From Phycisphaerales bacterium (GTDB lineage Bacteria; Planctomycetota; Phycisphaerae; Phycisphaerales; UBA1924): a stretch of DNA of 64,000 nucleotides. Position numbers and translations under genes: made by a program. The stretch lies in NCBI GenBank assembly GCA_020831775.1, contig JAFIFZ010000023.1, positions 35,283 through 99,282 on the forward strand, given 5' to 3'. Every line of letters begins with the position of its first letter. Positions within the stretch are counted from its first letter, which is position 1. The notes under the pieces were generated by a model. That model worked only from the letters and a program-made list of their open reading frames with translations, was not told where the DNA came from and did not search any database. Shown piece by piece: positions 27,939 to 36,449 of the stretch.

Positions 27939-30900
27939 TTAGCAGCCCTGAGCGAAGGCGGCGAGGAACGCGAAGAAGTCGTCGGCGTCGATCACGCCGT
28001 CGCCGTTGAAGTCCGCCCTCGGGTCGCCGTTGGCAAAGCCCGTCAGGAAGCCGAAGAAGTCGTCGGCGTCGACCACGCCGTCGCCGTTCCAGTCCGCCGG
28101 GCAGGGGGCCGAAGCCTCGCAGACGAACTCGCGGATCAGGAACGCGTCCAGCGCGGCTTCGACGATCGAGGGTGAGCCGAAATCTGAGGCAACGAAACGC
28201 AGTTGCACGCTGTTCGTCGGCTCGCCGAGTTCCGCCACCGACCAGTCGGCAAAGAACCAGCCGCCCTGGCTGCCCGGGCCCGACGGGCCGAGGGTCTCGG
28301 CGTTCGTCCATGTCTGCCCGGCGTCGAAGGAGATGTCGATCTCGAAGACATCGTCGGAGGGGAAGCCCCGGTTGTTGCTGTACCAGCGCCAGTAGGAGAT
28401 CTCGGCGCCCTCGTGTTCAGCGAGGTCGAAGACCGGCGAGAAGAGCGTCGTCGCGCCCCCGCTGACGGCGTGCGTGCCGGTGAAGAGCCCCGACCGACCG
28501 TCGGTCACCCAGACCTTCTCACCGACGATCGGTGTGCCGGGCTGAGCAGGCGTGGGCTCTGAAACCATCCGCGTCCAGACGCCGGATGTCGCGGTGTCGC
28601 CGGGCGCACCGACGGTCCACCCTCTGTCGGTGTCGAAGTCGTCGTAGAAGATCTCGACCCACTCGCCGATGTCTGCGCTGAGCGGGTCGGCCGCGCCGCC
28701 TGCGGGGTAGGTGGTCACGCCGCTCTCGACGCCCTCAGCGGTGAAGTAATACTCGACGACACCCTCGCAGCCGAGGCCGGGCAGCACACCCCGGTGCATG
28801 CCGCCCTCGACCGACTCCAGAGGCACGCTCTGGAACGAGCCCGAGCCCGTTCGGTACCGAAGCTGCGCTGAGCCGGGCACGACATTGTCCTCGAACGCCG
28901 TAAGCCGGATCGGCAGGGCCGTCGGCTCGGCGGCGGGCACATCGGGCGGCAACTCAATCGTCTGCATCAGACGCACGCCGGATGCCGCGAGGTCCGGCGA
29001 ACCGACGATCGAGAACGCCTGCGGCCCCTGCGGCACCTCGTGGCCGACAACTTCCGCGACCCATTCGCCGGGCGCGGGGTTCTCGACGAAGACCTGCTCG
29101 ATGTTGTCGACACGGTTGGGCCCGTCGCGGGTCGCGGGCGAAGACGGGTTCTGCGGGTCGAGCCGCCACGGGTAGTGCACGACGCCGCCGGGATCGATCA
29201 GGCGGAGGTCGAGGTCGTTGACGAGCGAGGGGATGGTGTTCGGCGTTCCGGGCACATCGTCCCACGCGATGGTGACCTTCAGCTCGCTCGCGCCCGCGGG
29301 GACACTCACGCGGAAACGCTGCGTCTGCCCTTGGTCGACCGATCCGGAGGCGAAGTTCCCGCTGCGGAGTTGGTCGATCGCGCGATCGATCCGGACCGAG
29401 CCGTAGCCGCTCTTGTAGTCCGGCCCGGGCTCGAAGAGGTCGACGGCGGTATGGGCGAAGACGGCCTTGACCATCGCGTTGGTCGGCTCACCCTCGCCGG
29501 GGAAACGGGCGCGGTAGTCCTGCACGAAGAGCGCGCCAAGGCCCGCTGCTGTCGGCGAGGCCATCGATGTGCCGCACATGGTGGAGTAGGCCATGTCCGA
29601 GCCCTGGCCCGTGCTGGTGACCCGGCCGACGCCCCCCTCCTCGCAGCCCGGCGCGACCATGTCGGGGTGGAGCCTGCCGTCGTCGGTCGGGCCCCAACTC
29701 GAAAAGTTTGTCATCGTGTCGTTATCGGAGTTTACCGCGCCGATGGTGATGCAGTTCTTGGCGGTGCCCGGGGGCGGGGCGGTGTAGTACTGGCCCATCC
29801 CGCTGGTGAGGCACCGCGACTGCGACCGCTCGTTGCCGGCGGCCCAGAAAACGATCATCGGCCGACCGAGGTCGCCGAGCACGATGTTGTCGATCAGCGC
29901 CGAGGTGACGCCGTAATCGCCCATGATCGCGCAGTCGTGCCCGTTGATACTGACATTGCTGCCGATGGAGTTGTTGGAGATCACGACGGGGCTGAGCGAG
30001 ATCGCGTCGGTGTAGGCGCTCTCGGTGTTGCCGGGGTTGTCGTAGAGGTTGATGCCGCCCGAACCGCCGACGAAGGTCCATGAGTGGATGGCTGCGTTGG
30101 GCGCCATGCCGGCGAACTTGCCCTCCGAGGCGACGCCGGCGCCCGCGACGGTGCCCGCAACATGCGAAGCGTGGGCCGAGGCATTCGCGCCGGGCTGATA
30201 GGTCGAGACCCGCCCTGTAAAGTCGGCATGCGTCGGCCGGGCGACGCCGACATCGAAGACCATCACATCCACGCCCGAGCCGTCGAGGCTGTACGCGGGG
30301 CCCTGCACGATGTCGGCCCGCGTGAGCGCGCGGTTGCCGTCGTTGAGCATCATCGGGTCCATGGGGGGCAGCGCCGGCTCGATCCACTGCACATCGGCGA
30401 GGCTTGCGATGCCACCGATCGCGTCGGCGGGCGCTTCGACCACGAGCGTGCGCACGCTGGGAGCCGTGTCGCGGACGATCCCTCCCGCCGCCTCGACCGC
30501 GTCGATCGCGGTCAGATCGGGCGTTCGGTCGGCATGGAGCACGACATTGATCGCAAGCAACTCGCCCGCTCCCTCGCGGGTTCCTGCCGGAAGCGTGACC
30601 CACGCGGAGGGCTCTTCACCGGCGAGCTGCGGGTGGAGCTTCATGTCCGGCGTGACATCGCCAGAGGCGACTACCCGCCCGACGATACCCGCCGCGTCGA
30701 ACGAAGCCCCGTCGATGCGGGCGAAGTAGAACCCATCGCCGAGCGGCGCCAGCAGGTGCAAACCCGCGGCGTGCAGTTCCGCCCGCTCCGAAGCGTCGGG
30801 CGTGGAAGCGAGGCGGACGAGCACCGGCCCCTCGGCCGCCGCAAGCGCTGCCCCATCGGCCACGGGCGAGAGCACGACGCCCGTCCCGGGGTTCTTCCAC

Positions 30901-30995
30901 TGCACGGCTCCCTCGGGAGCGGCCTGGTCGGCCAGAGCGTTTGCGGCCCCAGCGGCAACCACGAGCGTCAGCGTCGGCGCGAGCTTCATCCGCAT
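27939..30995 (-). CDS. Secreted subtilisin-like (S8) peptidase with dockerin tag
   Basis: A 1018-residue extracellular protease. After a signal peptide (LAPTLTLVVAAGAANALA) comes a prodomain of about 210 residues. The S8 domain has Asp248 in VMVFDVGV, His278 in ASHVAGTVAG, the oxyanion Asn388 in AAGNERS and Ser477 in CGTSMASPTAAG. Then follow a P-domain-like beta sandwich (LKVTIAWDDVPGTPN, the usual kexin/subtilase accessory fold), an Ig-like region, a jelly-roll segment (YDDFDTDRGWTVG) and the GC-type dockerin tag. Start is ATG 30995, with a second ATG at 30989. It probably degrades proteins at the cell surface. It is the only recognisable enzyme in the dockerin array, and a plausible processing protease or nutrient-acquisition enzyme. 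Confidence 0.92.
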   Translation of the reverse strand: MRMKLAPTLTLVVAAGAANALADQAAPEGAVQWKNPGTGVVLSPVADGAALAAAEGPVLVRLASTPDASERAELHAAGLHLLAPLGDGFYFARIDGASFDAAGIVGRVVASGDVTPDMKLHPQLAGEEPSAWVTLPAGTREGAGELLAINVVLHADRTPDLTAIDAVEAAGGIVRDTAPSVRTLVVEAPADAIGGIASLADVQWIEPALPPMDPMMLNDGNRALTRADIVQGPAYSLDGSGVDVMVFDVGVARPTHADFTGRVSTYQPGANASAHASHVAGTVAGAGVASEGKFAGMAPNAAIHSWTFVGGSGGINLYDNPGNTESAYTDAISLSPVVISNNSIGSNVSINGHDCAIMGDYGVTSALIDNIVLGDLGRPMIVFWAAGNERSQSRCLTSGMGQYYTAPPPGTAKNCITIGAVNSDNDTMTNFSSWGPTDDGRLHPDMVAPGCEEGGVGRVTSTGQGSDMAYSTMCGTSMASPTAAGLGALFVQDYRARFPGEGEPTNAMVKAVFAHTAVDLFEPGPDYKSGYGSVRIDRAIDQLRSGNFASGSVDQGQTQRFRVSVPAGASELKVTIAWDDVPGTPNTIPSLVNDLDLRLIDPGGVVHYPWRLDPQNPSSPATRDGPNRVDNIEQVFVENPAPGEWVAEVVGHEVPQGPQAFSIVGSPDLAASGVRLMQTIELPPDVPAAEPTALPIRLTAFEDNVVPGSAQLRYRTGSGSFQSVPLESVEGGMHRGVLPGLGCEGVVEYYFTAEGVESGVTTYPAGGAADPLSADIGEWVEIFYDDFDTDRGWTVGAPGDTATSGVWTRMVSEPTPAQPGTPIVGEKVWVTDGRSGLFTGTHAVSGGATTLFSPVFDLAEHEGAEISYWRWYSNNRGFPSDDVFEIDISFDAGQTWTNAETLGPSGPGSQGGWFFADWSVAELGEPTNSVQLRFVASDFGSPSIVEAALDAFLIREFVCEASAPCPADWNGDGVVDADDFFGFLTGFANGDPRADFNGDGVIDADDFFAFLAAFAQGC

Positions 30996-31105
30996 TGTCG
31001 TAATTCTCCAATCGTCGCCTACCCAATGTCAGACAACCATACACCCGATTCCCGCCGCAGCAGCGTCCCGATCGGTTATCGGGATCTGCAACTCTGAAAA
31101 ACGGC

Positions 31106-31140
31106 CGCCCGACGGAACGGGGGTTCTCGTCCGTCGGGCG
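31106..31140 (-). terminator. Rho-independent terminator of gene 31181-32521
   Basis: An 11-bp perfect stem CGCCCGACGGA / TCCGTCGGGCG with a 13-base loop; on the minus strand it is followed by GCCGTTTTT. It lies 41 bases past the stop. Confidence 0.85.
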
Positions 31141-31180
31141 ACCGCTTCAAAGGAGAGCCAGATTCAGATCCCGCAACGCC

Positions 31181-32521
31181 TCAGCACCCCGCGGCGAACG
31201 CGGCGAGATAGGCGAAGAAGTCGTCGGCGTCGATCACGCCGTCGTTGTTGAAGTCGGCGCGGCTGTCGCCCGCGGCAAAGAGCTGGAGGAACAGGAAGAA
31301 GTCGTCGGCGTCGACCACACCGTCGCCCGTAAGGTCGGCCGGGCAGGACGGAGCGTCCACGCCCAGACGGAGCACATAGGGGACCATGCAGCACCCGTCC
31401 TGCGTCAGCGCGTTGCCGACAATCGTCTTGCCGTCGCCTGCGGCGTAGGCGGTGCTCAGGGCGCGGTAGGCGTCAAAGTTGACGCCCTGGTAGTTGGCCT
31501 CGACATGGTCGATCAGCCGCTCAAGGCCGCCGGTCTCTGTCCAGATGAACGCGTCGCCGGACGGGTTGTCGTAGAAGCCGAACTGATCGAGGATGCCGAT
31601 CACGGTGCTGCCGTCGTCGGCGACCCATGTCGGGCTGGCGGACTTGAACGGCGCGGGCGTCTGGCCGAGCATGGTCAGCGTCTGCGTCTGGACATCGAAC
31701 ATGAAGGCGTCTTCGCGGAAGTCACCGAAGCCGCCCCCCGAGTCCATGAGCGCAAAGCCGGCGATGAATCGGCCGTTGGCGCTCATGTGGATGAAGCGTT
31801 CGCTGTCGCTGCCGGGCACCTCGACGCGGGCGAGGCCGCCAGAGCGGTCCCAGATGACCGCGGCCGCAGTCTCGTCGAAGAACTGGGCGAAGCCCGCGAA
31901 AAGCTGGCCATCGGCGCTCACGGTGGTCGCGGCGGTGCGCCCCGAGCCGCTGGCGAGGTCGGGCAGGGTCTGCGGCGCCTGCATCGTGTCCAGATCCCAG
32001 AAGTACGCGTCTGAGAACTCATCGCAGCAGGGGTTGAAGATCCGCTGGAAGTTGATCATTCCGACGATGGTCGAGCCGTCGGCGCTGGCCCGCCAGACCT
32101 CGCTGAAGGTGTTGGGAAACTGGTTCGGGACGAGGGTCTTGTCGGTGTCGCCGTCGCGGAAGAACCAGCCGAACAGGCCGAAGCGTCCGGGATCCCACGG
32201 ATCCTCGGTGAATGTCACGCCGAAGGCGGTCTGCGCGTTGGCGGAGGCCGACCGCAGGTCGCCCCCCGTCGCGGGCAGCAGCGTGAACTCCTCCGTCTGG
32301 ACATTGAAACGCATGAGCTGCGGCCCGCTCGGGCTCGGGGCGCCGTAGAAGAACGCCTGGCCCGTCACGGTCTCGCCATCGGCGCTGACGGCGCGGAGCG
32401 CCATCCCGTTGTGGGCGCCCGGCAGGTCTTCCAGCAGGATCAGTTCGGCTTGGGGCGTCGCGTGCGCGGCGCCGGCGCAGAGCAGCGTCAGAGTCGCGAG
32501 CGATCGTCTGGTCATCACCAT
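31181..32521 (-). CDS. Secreted beta-propeller-like protein with dockerin tag, copy 1
   Basis: 446 residues: a signal peptide (RRSLATLTLLCAGAAHA), a body of seven or so repeated units, and the GC-type tag. Each unit carries a pattern of the type VSADGxxxxG followed by a strand (AVSADGETVTGQAF, ASADGSTIVGMINF, VSADGQLFAGFAQF, MSANGRFIAGFALM, VADDGSTVIGIL, GDGKTIVGNAL). That resembles HAF-type extracellular repeats and predicts a propeller. A conserved Cys-Cys pair (NPCCDEF, GCCMVP) is present. It starts at ATG 32521 after AAGGAG. It has about 55-60% apparent similarity to the next gene and a common tag. Role unknown; propellers of this type often bind ligands at the surface. Confidence 0.85.
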   Translation of the reverse strand: MVMTRRSLATLTLLCAGAAHATPQAELILLEDLPGAHNGMALRAVSADGETVTGQAFFYGAPSPSGPQLMRFNVQTEEFTLLPATGGDLRSASANAQTAFGVTFTEDPWDPGRFGLFGWFFRDGDTDKTLVPNQFPNTFSEVWRASADGSTIVGMINFQRIFNPCCDEFSDAYFWDLDTMQAPQTLPDLASGSGRTAATTVSADGQLFAGFAQFFDETAAAVIWDRSGGLARVEVPGSDSERFIHMSANGRFIAGFALMDSGGGFGDFREDAFMFDVQTQTLTMLGQTPAPFKSASPTWVADDGSTVIGILDQFGFYDNPSGDAFIWTETGGLERLIDHVEANYQGVNFDAYRALSTAYAAGDGKTIVGNALTQDGCCMVPYVLRLGVDAPSCPADLTGDGVVDADDFFLFLQLFAAGDSRADFNNDGVIDADDFFAYLAAFAAGC

Positions 32522-32615
32522 GGGATCTCCTTCCCGTCGTGTTGCGCCGGGTCTCCGGCGGCTTCGGGGGTAAACCCCGGCGGCGGCGTTTCCACCGCGC
32601 CGGGCAGAGGGGGAA

Positions 32616-33965
32616 TCAGCAGCCGGCGGCGAACGCCGAGAGGTAGGCGAAGAAGTCGTCGGCGTCGATCACGCCGTCGTTGTTAAAGTCGGCGCGGCTG
32701 TCGCCCGCCGCGAAGAGCTGGAGGAACAGGAAGAAGTCGTCGGCGTCCACAACACCGTCGCCGGTAAGGTCGGCCGGGCAGGACGGAGCGTCCACGCCCA
32801 GGCGGACGGCGTAGGGGAAGCGGTTGTAGTCGCCGTCGATCCCGACGCCGACGATCACGCTTCCGTCCGGCGAGGCGCCGTTGGCGGTCTCGAGCTCCAA
32901 GAACGCCGAGGGATCGATGCCCTGGTAGTGGTCGATGATGTGGTCGGCCAGAAGTTCGAGGCCGTGCGCTTCGGTCCAGATGAACGCCGCGCCGGCGGGG
33001 AAGTCGTAGAACCCGTAGCGGTCGAGTGTGCCGACGACCGTCTTGCCGTCGCCCGAGATCCAGGTCGGGATCGCGCCCTTGAAGGGCTGGGGCGTCTGCC
33101 CGAGGATCGTGACGGCCTGCTCCTGAAGGTCGTAGATGAACGCGTCCTCGCGGTACTCGAACATCCCGGGGCCGACATACATCAGGGCGAAGCCCGCGGC
33201 GTAGCGTCCGTCGGGGCTCATCACCATGAATCGGCTGCTCATCGAGCCCGGCACATCGATCACCGCGCTGTCGCCCGTCGCCGTCCAGATCACCGAGACA
33301 GCCTCCTCGTCGGAGTACTCGGCGAACCCGGCGATCAGTCCGCCGTCGGCGCTGACGCCTGTGGCGCTGGTGCGCCCGACGCCGCCCACGATGTCCGGCA
33401 GGGTGAGCGGCGAGCTCATCGTCTGCAGATCCCAGATAAAGGCGTCCATGTAGGTCGGGCAACAGGGGTCGAAGTAGCGGGCGTAGTTCTTGTACCCGAC
33501 GATGTAGCGCCCGTCGGGGCTGACGCCCCACGCGTTGCTGGAGGTGCGGACATAGTCGTTGGGCACGATGCTCGCCGCGGGATCGCCCTGCTCGTAGTAG
33601 AAGCCGAAGGCCGAGAAGCGTCCGGGCTCGATCGGATCCTCGCCCCAGATCCAACCCACGAGAGTCTCGGCGTTGTACGACGCGGCCCGAAGGTCGCCGC
33701 CGATCGCGGGGATCGGGGTGTAGGCGCCGGTATCGAAGCTGAAACTCGCGGCCTGCCACTGCGTCCCGCTCTGGCCGTCGGGCAGGTTGCCTTCGACGAT
33801 CACGGTCCGGTTGTCGACATTGACCGCGCGGGGCTTCATGTCGTCGGGCGCACCGGCGAACGAACCGAGGTCGGTGAGTTCAGCGTGCGGCAGCGCGAGA
33901 GCCGAGCCGCAAGCCAGAAGCATGGCGAGAGCGACGCCTGGAACCGTTGGATGCAAACCGTTCAT
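32616..33965 (-). CDS. Secreted beta-propeller-like protein with dockerin tag, copy 2
   Basis: 449 residues and paralogous to the gene downstream. Signal peptide VALAMLLACGSALA; repeats include VSPDGRYIVGYKNY, VSADGGLIAGFAEY, MSPDGRYAAGFALM, SGDGKTVVGTLDRYGFYD and SPDGSVIVGVGI. The segments FDPCCPTYMDAFIWDL, REDAFIYDLQEQAVTILGQTPQPFKGA and the tag match copy 1 almost word for word. The ATG at 33965 has GGAG upstream. No promoter is obvious between the two copies, and the 94-base gap before copy 1 holds a hairpin only, so cotranscription is possible. Function unknown. Confidence 0.85.
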   Translation of the reverse strand: MNGLHPTVPGVALAMLLACGSALALPHAELTDLGSFAGAPDDMKPRAVNVDNRTVIVEGNLPDGQSGTQWQAASFSFDTGAYTPIPAIGGDLRAASYNAETLVGWIWGEDPIEPGRFSAFGFYYEQGDPAASIVPNDYVRTSSNAWGVSPDGRYIVGYKNYARYFDPCCPTYMDAFIWDLQTMSSPLTLPDIVGGVGRTSATGVSADGGLIAGFAEYSDEEAVSVIWTATGDSAVIDVPGSMSSRFMVMSPDGRYAAGFALMYVGPGMFEYREDAFIYDLQEQAVTILGQTPQPFKGAIPTWISGDGKTVVGTLDRYGFYDFPAGAAFIWTEAHGLELLADHIIDHYQGIDPSAFLELETANGASPDGSVIVGVGIDGDYNRFPYAVRLGVDAPSCPADLTGDGVVDADDFFLFLQLFAAGDSRADFNNDGVIDADDFFAYLSAFAAGC

Positions 33966-34042
33966 GCCTGATGTTCTCCATCTGTTGCTTGACGCGCAGC
34001 CCCGTGGCCCGGGGCGCTGCGTCTTCGGGGGTGGGGTAAACC

Positions 34043-34068
34043 CCGTCGCGCCGTTTCCGCCGCGACGG
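34043..34068 (-). terminator. Probable terminator of gene 34079-34738
   Basis: CCGTCGCG pairs with CGCGACGG over a 10-base loop 10 bases past the stop; on the minus strand it runs into GGTTTACC, a weak T tract. A similar hairpin plus GGTTTACC arrangement follows gene 32616-33965 (about 32560-32600). Confidence 0.45.
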
Positions 34069-34078
34069 AGCTGGGGAG

Positions 34079-34738
34079 TCAGCGGCGACGGCGCGTCACG
34101 AAGAGGCCGCCGACCGCGAGGGGTGCGAGCACGCCGGGGGCGGGCACGACCGTCAGGATCGCGCCCATGCCCCCGCCCGTAGCCGGGAAGGGAGAGACCT
34201 GGTTGTTGTTGTCCAGATCGAGGATGTAGATGTTGTTGTCGCTGGAGCCGACGGTGAAATCGTCGTACATCTCGGTGCCGAAGTTCACGAAGCTCGTCGC
34301 ATCGGTGTGGTACCGGATGCCCAGCCAGAGCCGGTCACCGGCGTTGACCATGACGCCCGGGCTGATGTCCAGCGTGGGGAAGAGCGTCTGACCGAGGCCG
34401 ACGGTCGTCGGCTCGATCACGCCGTTCCACAGGAGCACATCGGTGCCGTCGATGATCTGGGGCTGGCCGTCCCCGTCGTCGAGATAAAGGGCGACATCGG
34501 CGCCGATGCTGATCGAGCTGGGGCCGCCGAAGCCGCCGCCGGAAAAGCTCATCGTCACGGTGATGTCCTGCAACTCACCGCCGCCGGCGATCAACAGATC
34601 GTCCAGCAGGACCTGATTGTCGAAGTTGGTGATGTTGAACCCGCCCGACGGGTTGGTCATGTTGCTGTACACGGGGATGGCCGAGGCGGAACCGGCGGCC
34701 AACAGCAGGGCGGTCATCGAGCAAGCAATCTTCTTCAT
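34079..34738 (-). CDS. PEP-CTERM-type secreted protein, unrelated body
   Basis: 219 residues: signal peptide MKKIACSMTALLLAAGSASA, a beta-rich body with many Gly/Asp/Asn residues (GFNITNFDNQ, SFSGGGFGGPSSISIGADVALYLDDGDG), then VVPAPGVLAPLAVGGLFVTRRRR. The VPAP motif, hydrophobic helix and Arg tail are the exosortase-type sorting signal. The body differs from the two PEP-CTERM proteins at 2937 and 3795. The Asp-rich stretches YLDDGDGQ and ILDLDNNNQ may bind Ca2+. The ATG at 34738 is followed by an ideal signal peptide and preceded by GGAGGAG. It is the last of the block of secreted-protein genes on this strand and is divergent from gene 35078 across a region with a 21-bp inverted repeat. Confidence 0.83.
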   Translation of the reverse strand: MKKIACSMTALLLAAGSASAIPVYSNMTNPSGGFNITNFDNQVLLDDLLIAGGGELQDITVTMSFSGGGFGGPSSISIGADVALYLDDGDGQPQIIDGTDVLLWNGVIEPTTVGLGQTLFPTLDISPGVMVNAGDRLWLGIRYHTDATSFVNFGTEMYDDFTVGSSDNNIYILDLDNNNQVSPFPATGGGMGAILTVVPAPGVLAPLAVGGLFVTRRRR

Positions 34739-35077
34739 CTCTGGATCTCCTCCGGTCATGGTGTCTTGTCTCTCTTCTGCAAACCGCCGGAACCGGTTGC
34801 CGGCGTCCGCTCTCCTGCCCGCGAGGCGGGTTGCCGGGCGGGTGTTCTGAACTGTGCTCAGCATACATCCGTCCGAAGGTTGCGCCAAGCGGTTCTTTGG
34901 AATTCGAGAAATTTCCTTTCAAAGTCCCGAAAGTCCTGCACGGGGTCAAATAATGTGCTGATCGCCGGAATCCGCTTGTGCTCGGGCACGACCCGAGGTA
35001 TGCTGAGCACAGTTCAGAGATTTTTTCCGCCCACCTCCGGACGGGGTTGCGGCACTCCGCCGATACCTCAGACAAAC
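34739..35077. other. Divergent regulatory region with unusually AT-rich core
   Basis: 339 bases between divergent starts. A relatively AT-rich core (about 34890-34965) contrasts with the GC-rich surroundings, and the region contains the inverted repeat described at 34846-35018. I cannot pick out a confident promoter on either strand. Confidence 0.5.
34846..35018. repeat. Perfect 21-bp inverted repeat flanking 131 bases
   Basis: Bases 34846-34866 and 34998-35018 are exact reverse complements (key core CTGAACTGTGCTCAG, itself a partial dyad). They bracket the AT-rich core between two divergent genes. They may be paired operators, or the ends of an invertible segment; no recombinase gene is near. 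Each arm also encodes Met-Leu-Ser-Thr-Val-Gln in frame with the adjacent gene, probably by chance. Confidence 0.8.
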
Positions 35078-36409
35078 ATGCGTCCAACATCCGGCCCAAC
35101 ATCCAATCAAAGACCGATCGAAGTCCCCTGGGAGGGCCGCGACGCCGAGTCCCCCACCCAGGAGCCCCTCTCCCAGGAGGAACGCTCCGCCCTCGATCGC
35201 ATCGCAAGGCGCCTCCACGGCGAGCTCCGCTCGGCCATCCTCGCCCTGCCCGAGCCCGCGCGGGGCGCCAGCGGCATGGCCCGCCACCTCGGCGTCGAGC
35301 GGACCACCTGCCAGCGGATCGTCTCGGCCGTGAGCGGCCCCTTTCCGGGCCCGGAGCTGGTGACCCGCCTGCCGGGGGTCCAGGGGCTCCGCCGGTTTGT
35401 CGGCTCCCTCCGCGAGGGGGAGGACCTGGACGACTCATCGATCGATTCGGTCGAGGCGGCGGTCGACCGCTTCGCCGAGGGGGTGCGGACGATGGGGCCC
35501 AGCCGCAGCAAGCTGCTCCGGCGGATGCGGACCGCGCCGGGGACCCCCGCGACGACGCCGGGCGAGGCCGACAGCGAACTGACGCTACGGACCCAGCTCT
35601 TTGAGAGCGGGCGCCAGCTCACCGGCCAGCATTCAGAGGTGAGCCTGGCAACCTTCGCCTTCCGCCCAACGCCGGGCGAGCCGGGGCTGATGGACTCGGC
35701 CCAGCTCCGCGGGTTCCTCGGGCACCATGTGCGCCGGGACGCGATGCCGTTCTCGTTCCTGTGGTTCTCGGACATGAGCGCGTCGGAAGACCCGGGAACC
35801 GGCTCGTACAGCACGCTCGAGCGTGAGCCTGTCAAGGGGCGAAGCCAGGGACTTGTGCTGCCGGAGTTCAGCTCCGAGCCACTGCCGGTCATCACATCGA
35901 GGGGGCCGGGCAACAAGACCGTCTTCCTTGTAGACCCCAAGGAGATGGACCCGGACCGCCCGATCGATGTCGTCGCGGCGGGACGGACGGACGCGGCGCA
36001 GAGACACCCCGCCGGGGGCAAGCCCCCGCTGCACGAGGTCTGGATGCTCGGGCGGTTCCCCGCCAAGCGGCTGATCTTCGATGTGCTCTTGCACCGCTCG
36101 CTGGCGCGCGCGTGCATCCCCAGCGTCGGGGTCTACAGCGTGCAGCCGAACCTCGCCGAGACGCAGGAGCTCCGCTGGCTGGACCGCTTTCCCGTCACGC
36201 CCAAGCTCGAGGTGCTCCAGCCGGGGATCGCCAATATCGCGCACGCGGCCTACCCCCGCTACACCGAACTGCTCGGCCACCTCTTCGACCGCCTGGGCTG
36301 GGACGCGGGCGAGTTCATCGGGTACCGCTGCGATGTGGTCTACCCCGTCTGGGGCGGCGGGCACTGCATGATCTTCGACTTCGGTCGCGAGGAAGAGGAC
36401 GCGGGCTGA
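35078..36409 (+). CDS. Conserved-looking protein of unknown function with putative HTH
   Basis: 443 residues from ATG 35078 (an in-frame ATG at 35000, inside the inverted repeat, would add 26). Near residues 60-85, GMARHLGVERTTCQRIVSAVSGP looks like a helix-turn-helix. The rest is soluble and mixed alpha/beta, with AFRPTPGEP, LPVITSRGPGNKTVFLVDPKEMDPDRP, FPAKRLIFDVLLHRSLARACIPSVGVYSV and a closing VVYPVWGGGHCMIFDFGREEE. No signal peptide or membrane segment is present. I recognise no family. The HTH could make it a transcription factor with a large effector domain, perhaps acting on the inverted repeat just upstream; this is inference. The next gene starts 40 bases downstream and may be cotranscribed. 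Confidence 0.75.
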   Translation: MRPTSGPTSNQRPIEVPWEGRDAESPTQEPLSQEERSALDRIARRLHGELRSAILALPEPARGASGMARHLGVERTTCQRIVSAVSGPFPGPELVTRLPGVQGLRRFVGSLREGEDLDDSSIDSVEAAVDRFAEGVRTMGPSRSKLLRRMRTAPGTPATTPGEADSELTLRTQLFESGRQLTGQHSEVSLATFAFRPTPGEPGLMDSAQLRGFLGHHVRRDAMPFSFLWFSDMSASEDPGTGSYSTLEREPVKGRSQGLVLPEFSSEPLPVITSRGPGNKTVFLVDPKEMDPDRPIDVVAAGRTDAAQRHPAGGKPPLHEVWMLGRFPAKRLIFDVLLHRSLARACIPSVGVYSVQPNLAETQELRWLDRFPVTPKLEVLQPGIANIAHAAYPRYTELLGHLFDRLGWDAGEFIGYRCDVVYPVWGGGHCMIFDFGREEEDAG

Positions 36410-36449
36410 AACCGCTCACCCCGCCGGACACACCGAAAGGAACATCCAA

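Noticed and set aside
24493..33965. Regularly recurring 50-110 base units, at first sight like a repeat or CRISPR-type array
   Set aside because: The units are the dockerin-coding 3' ends of separate genes hundreds of bases apart, without short spacers or palindromic repeats.
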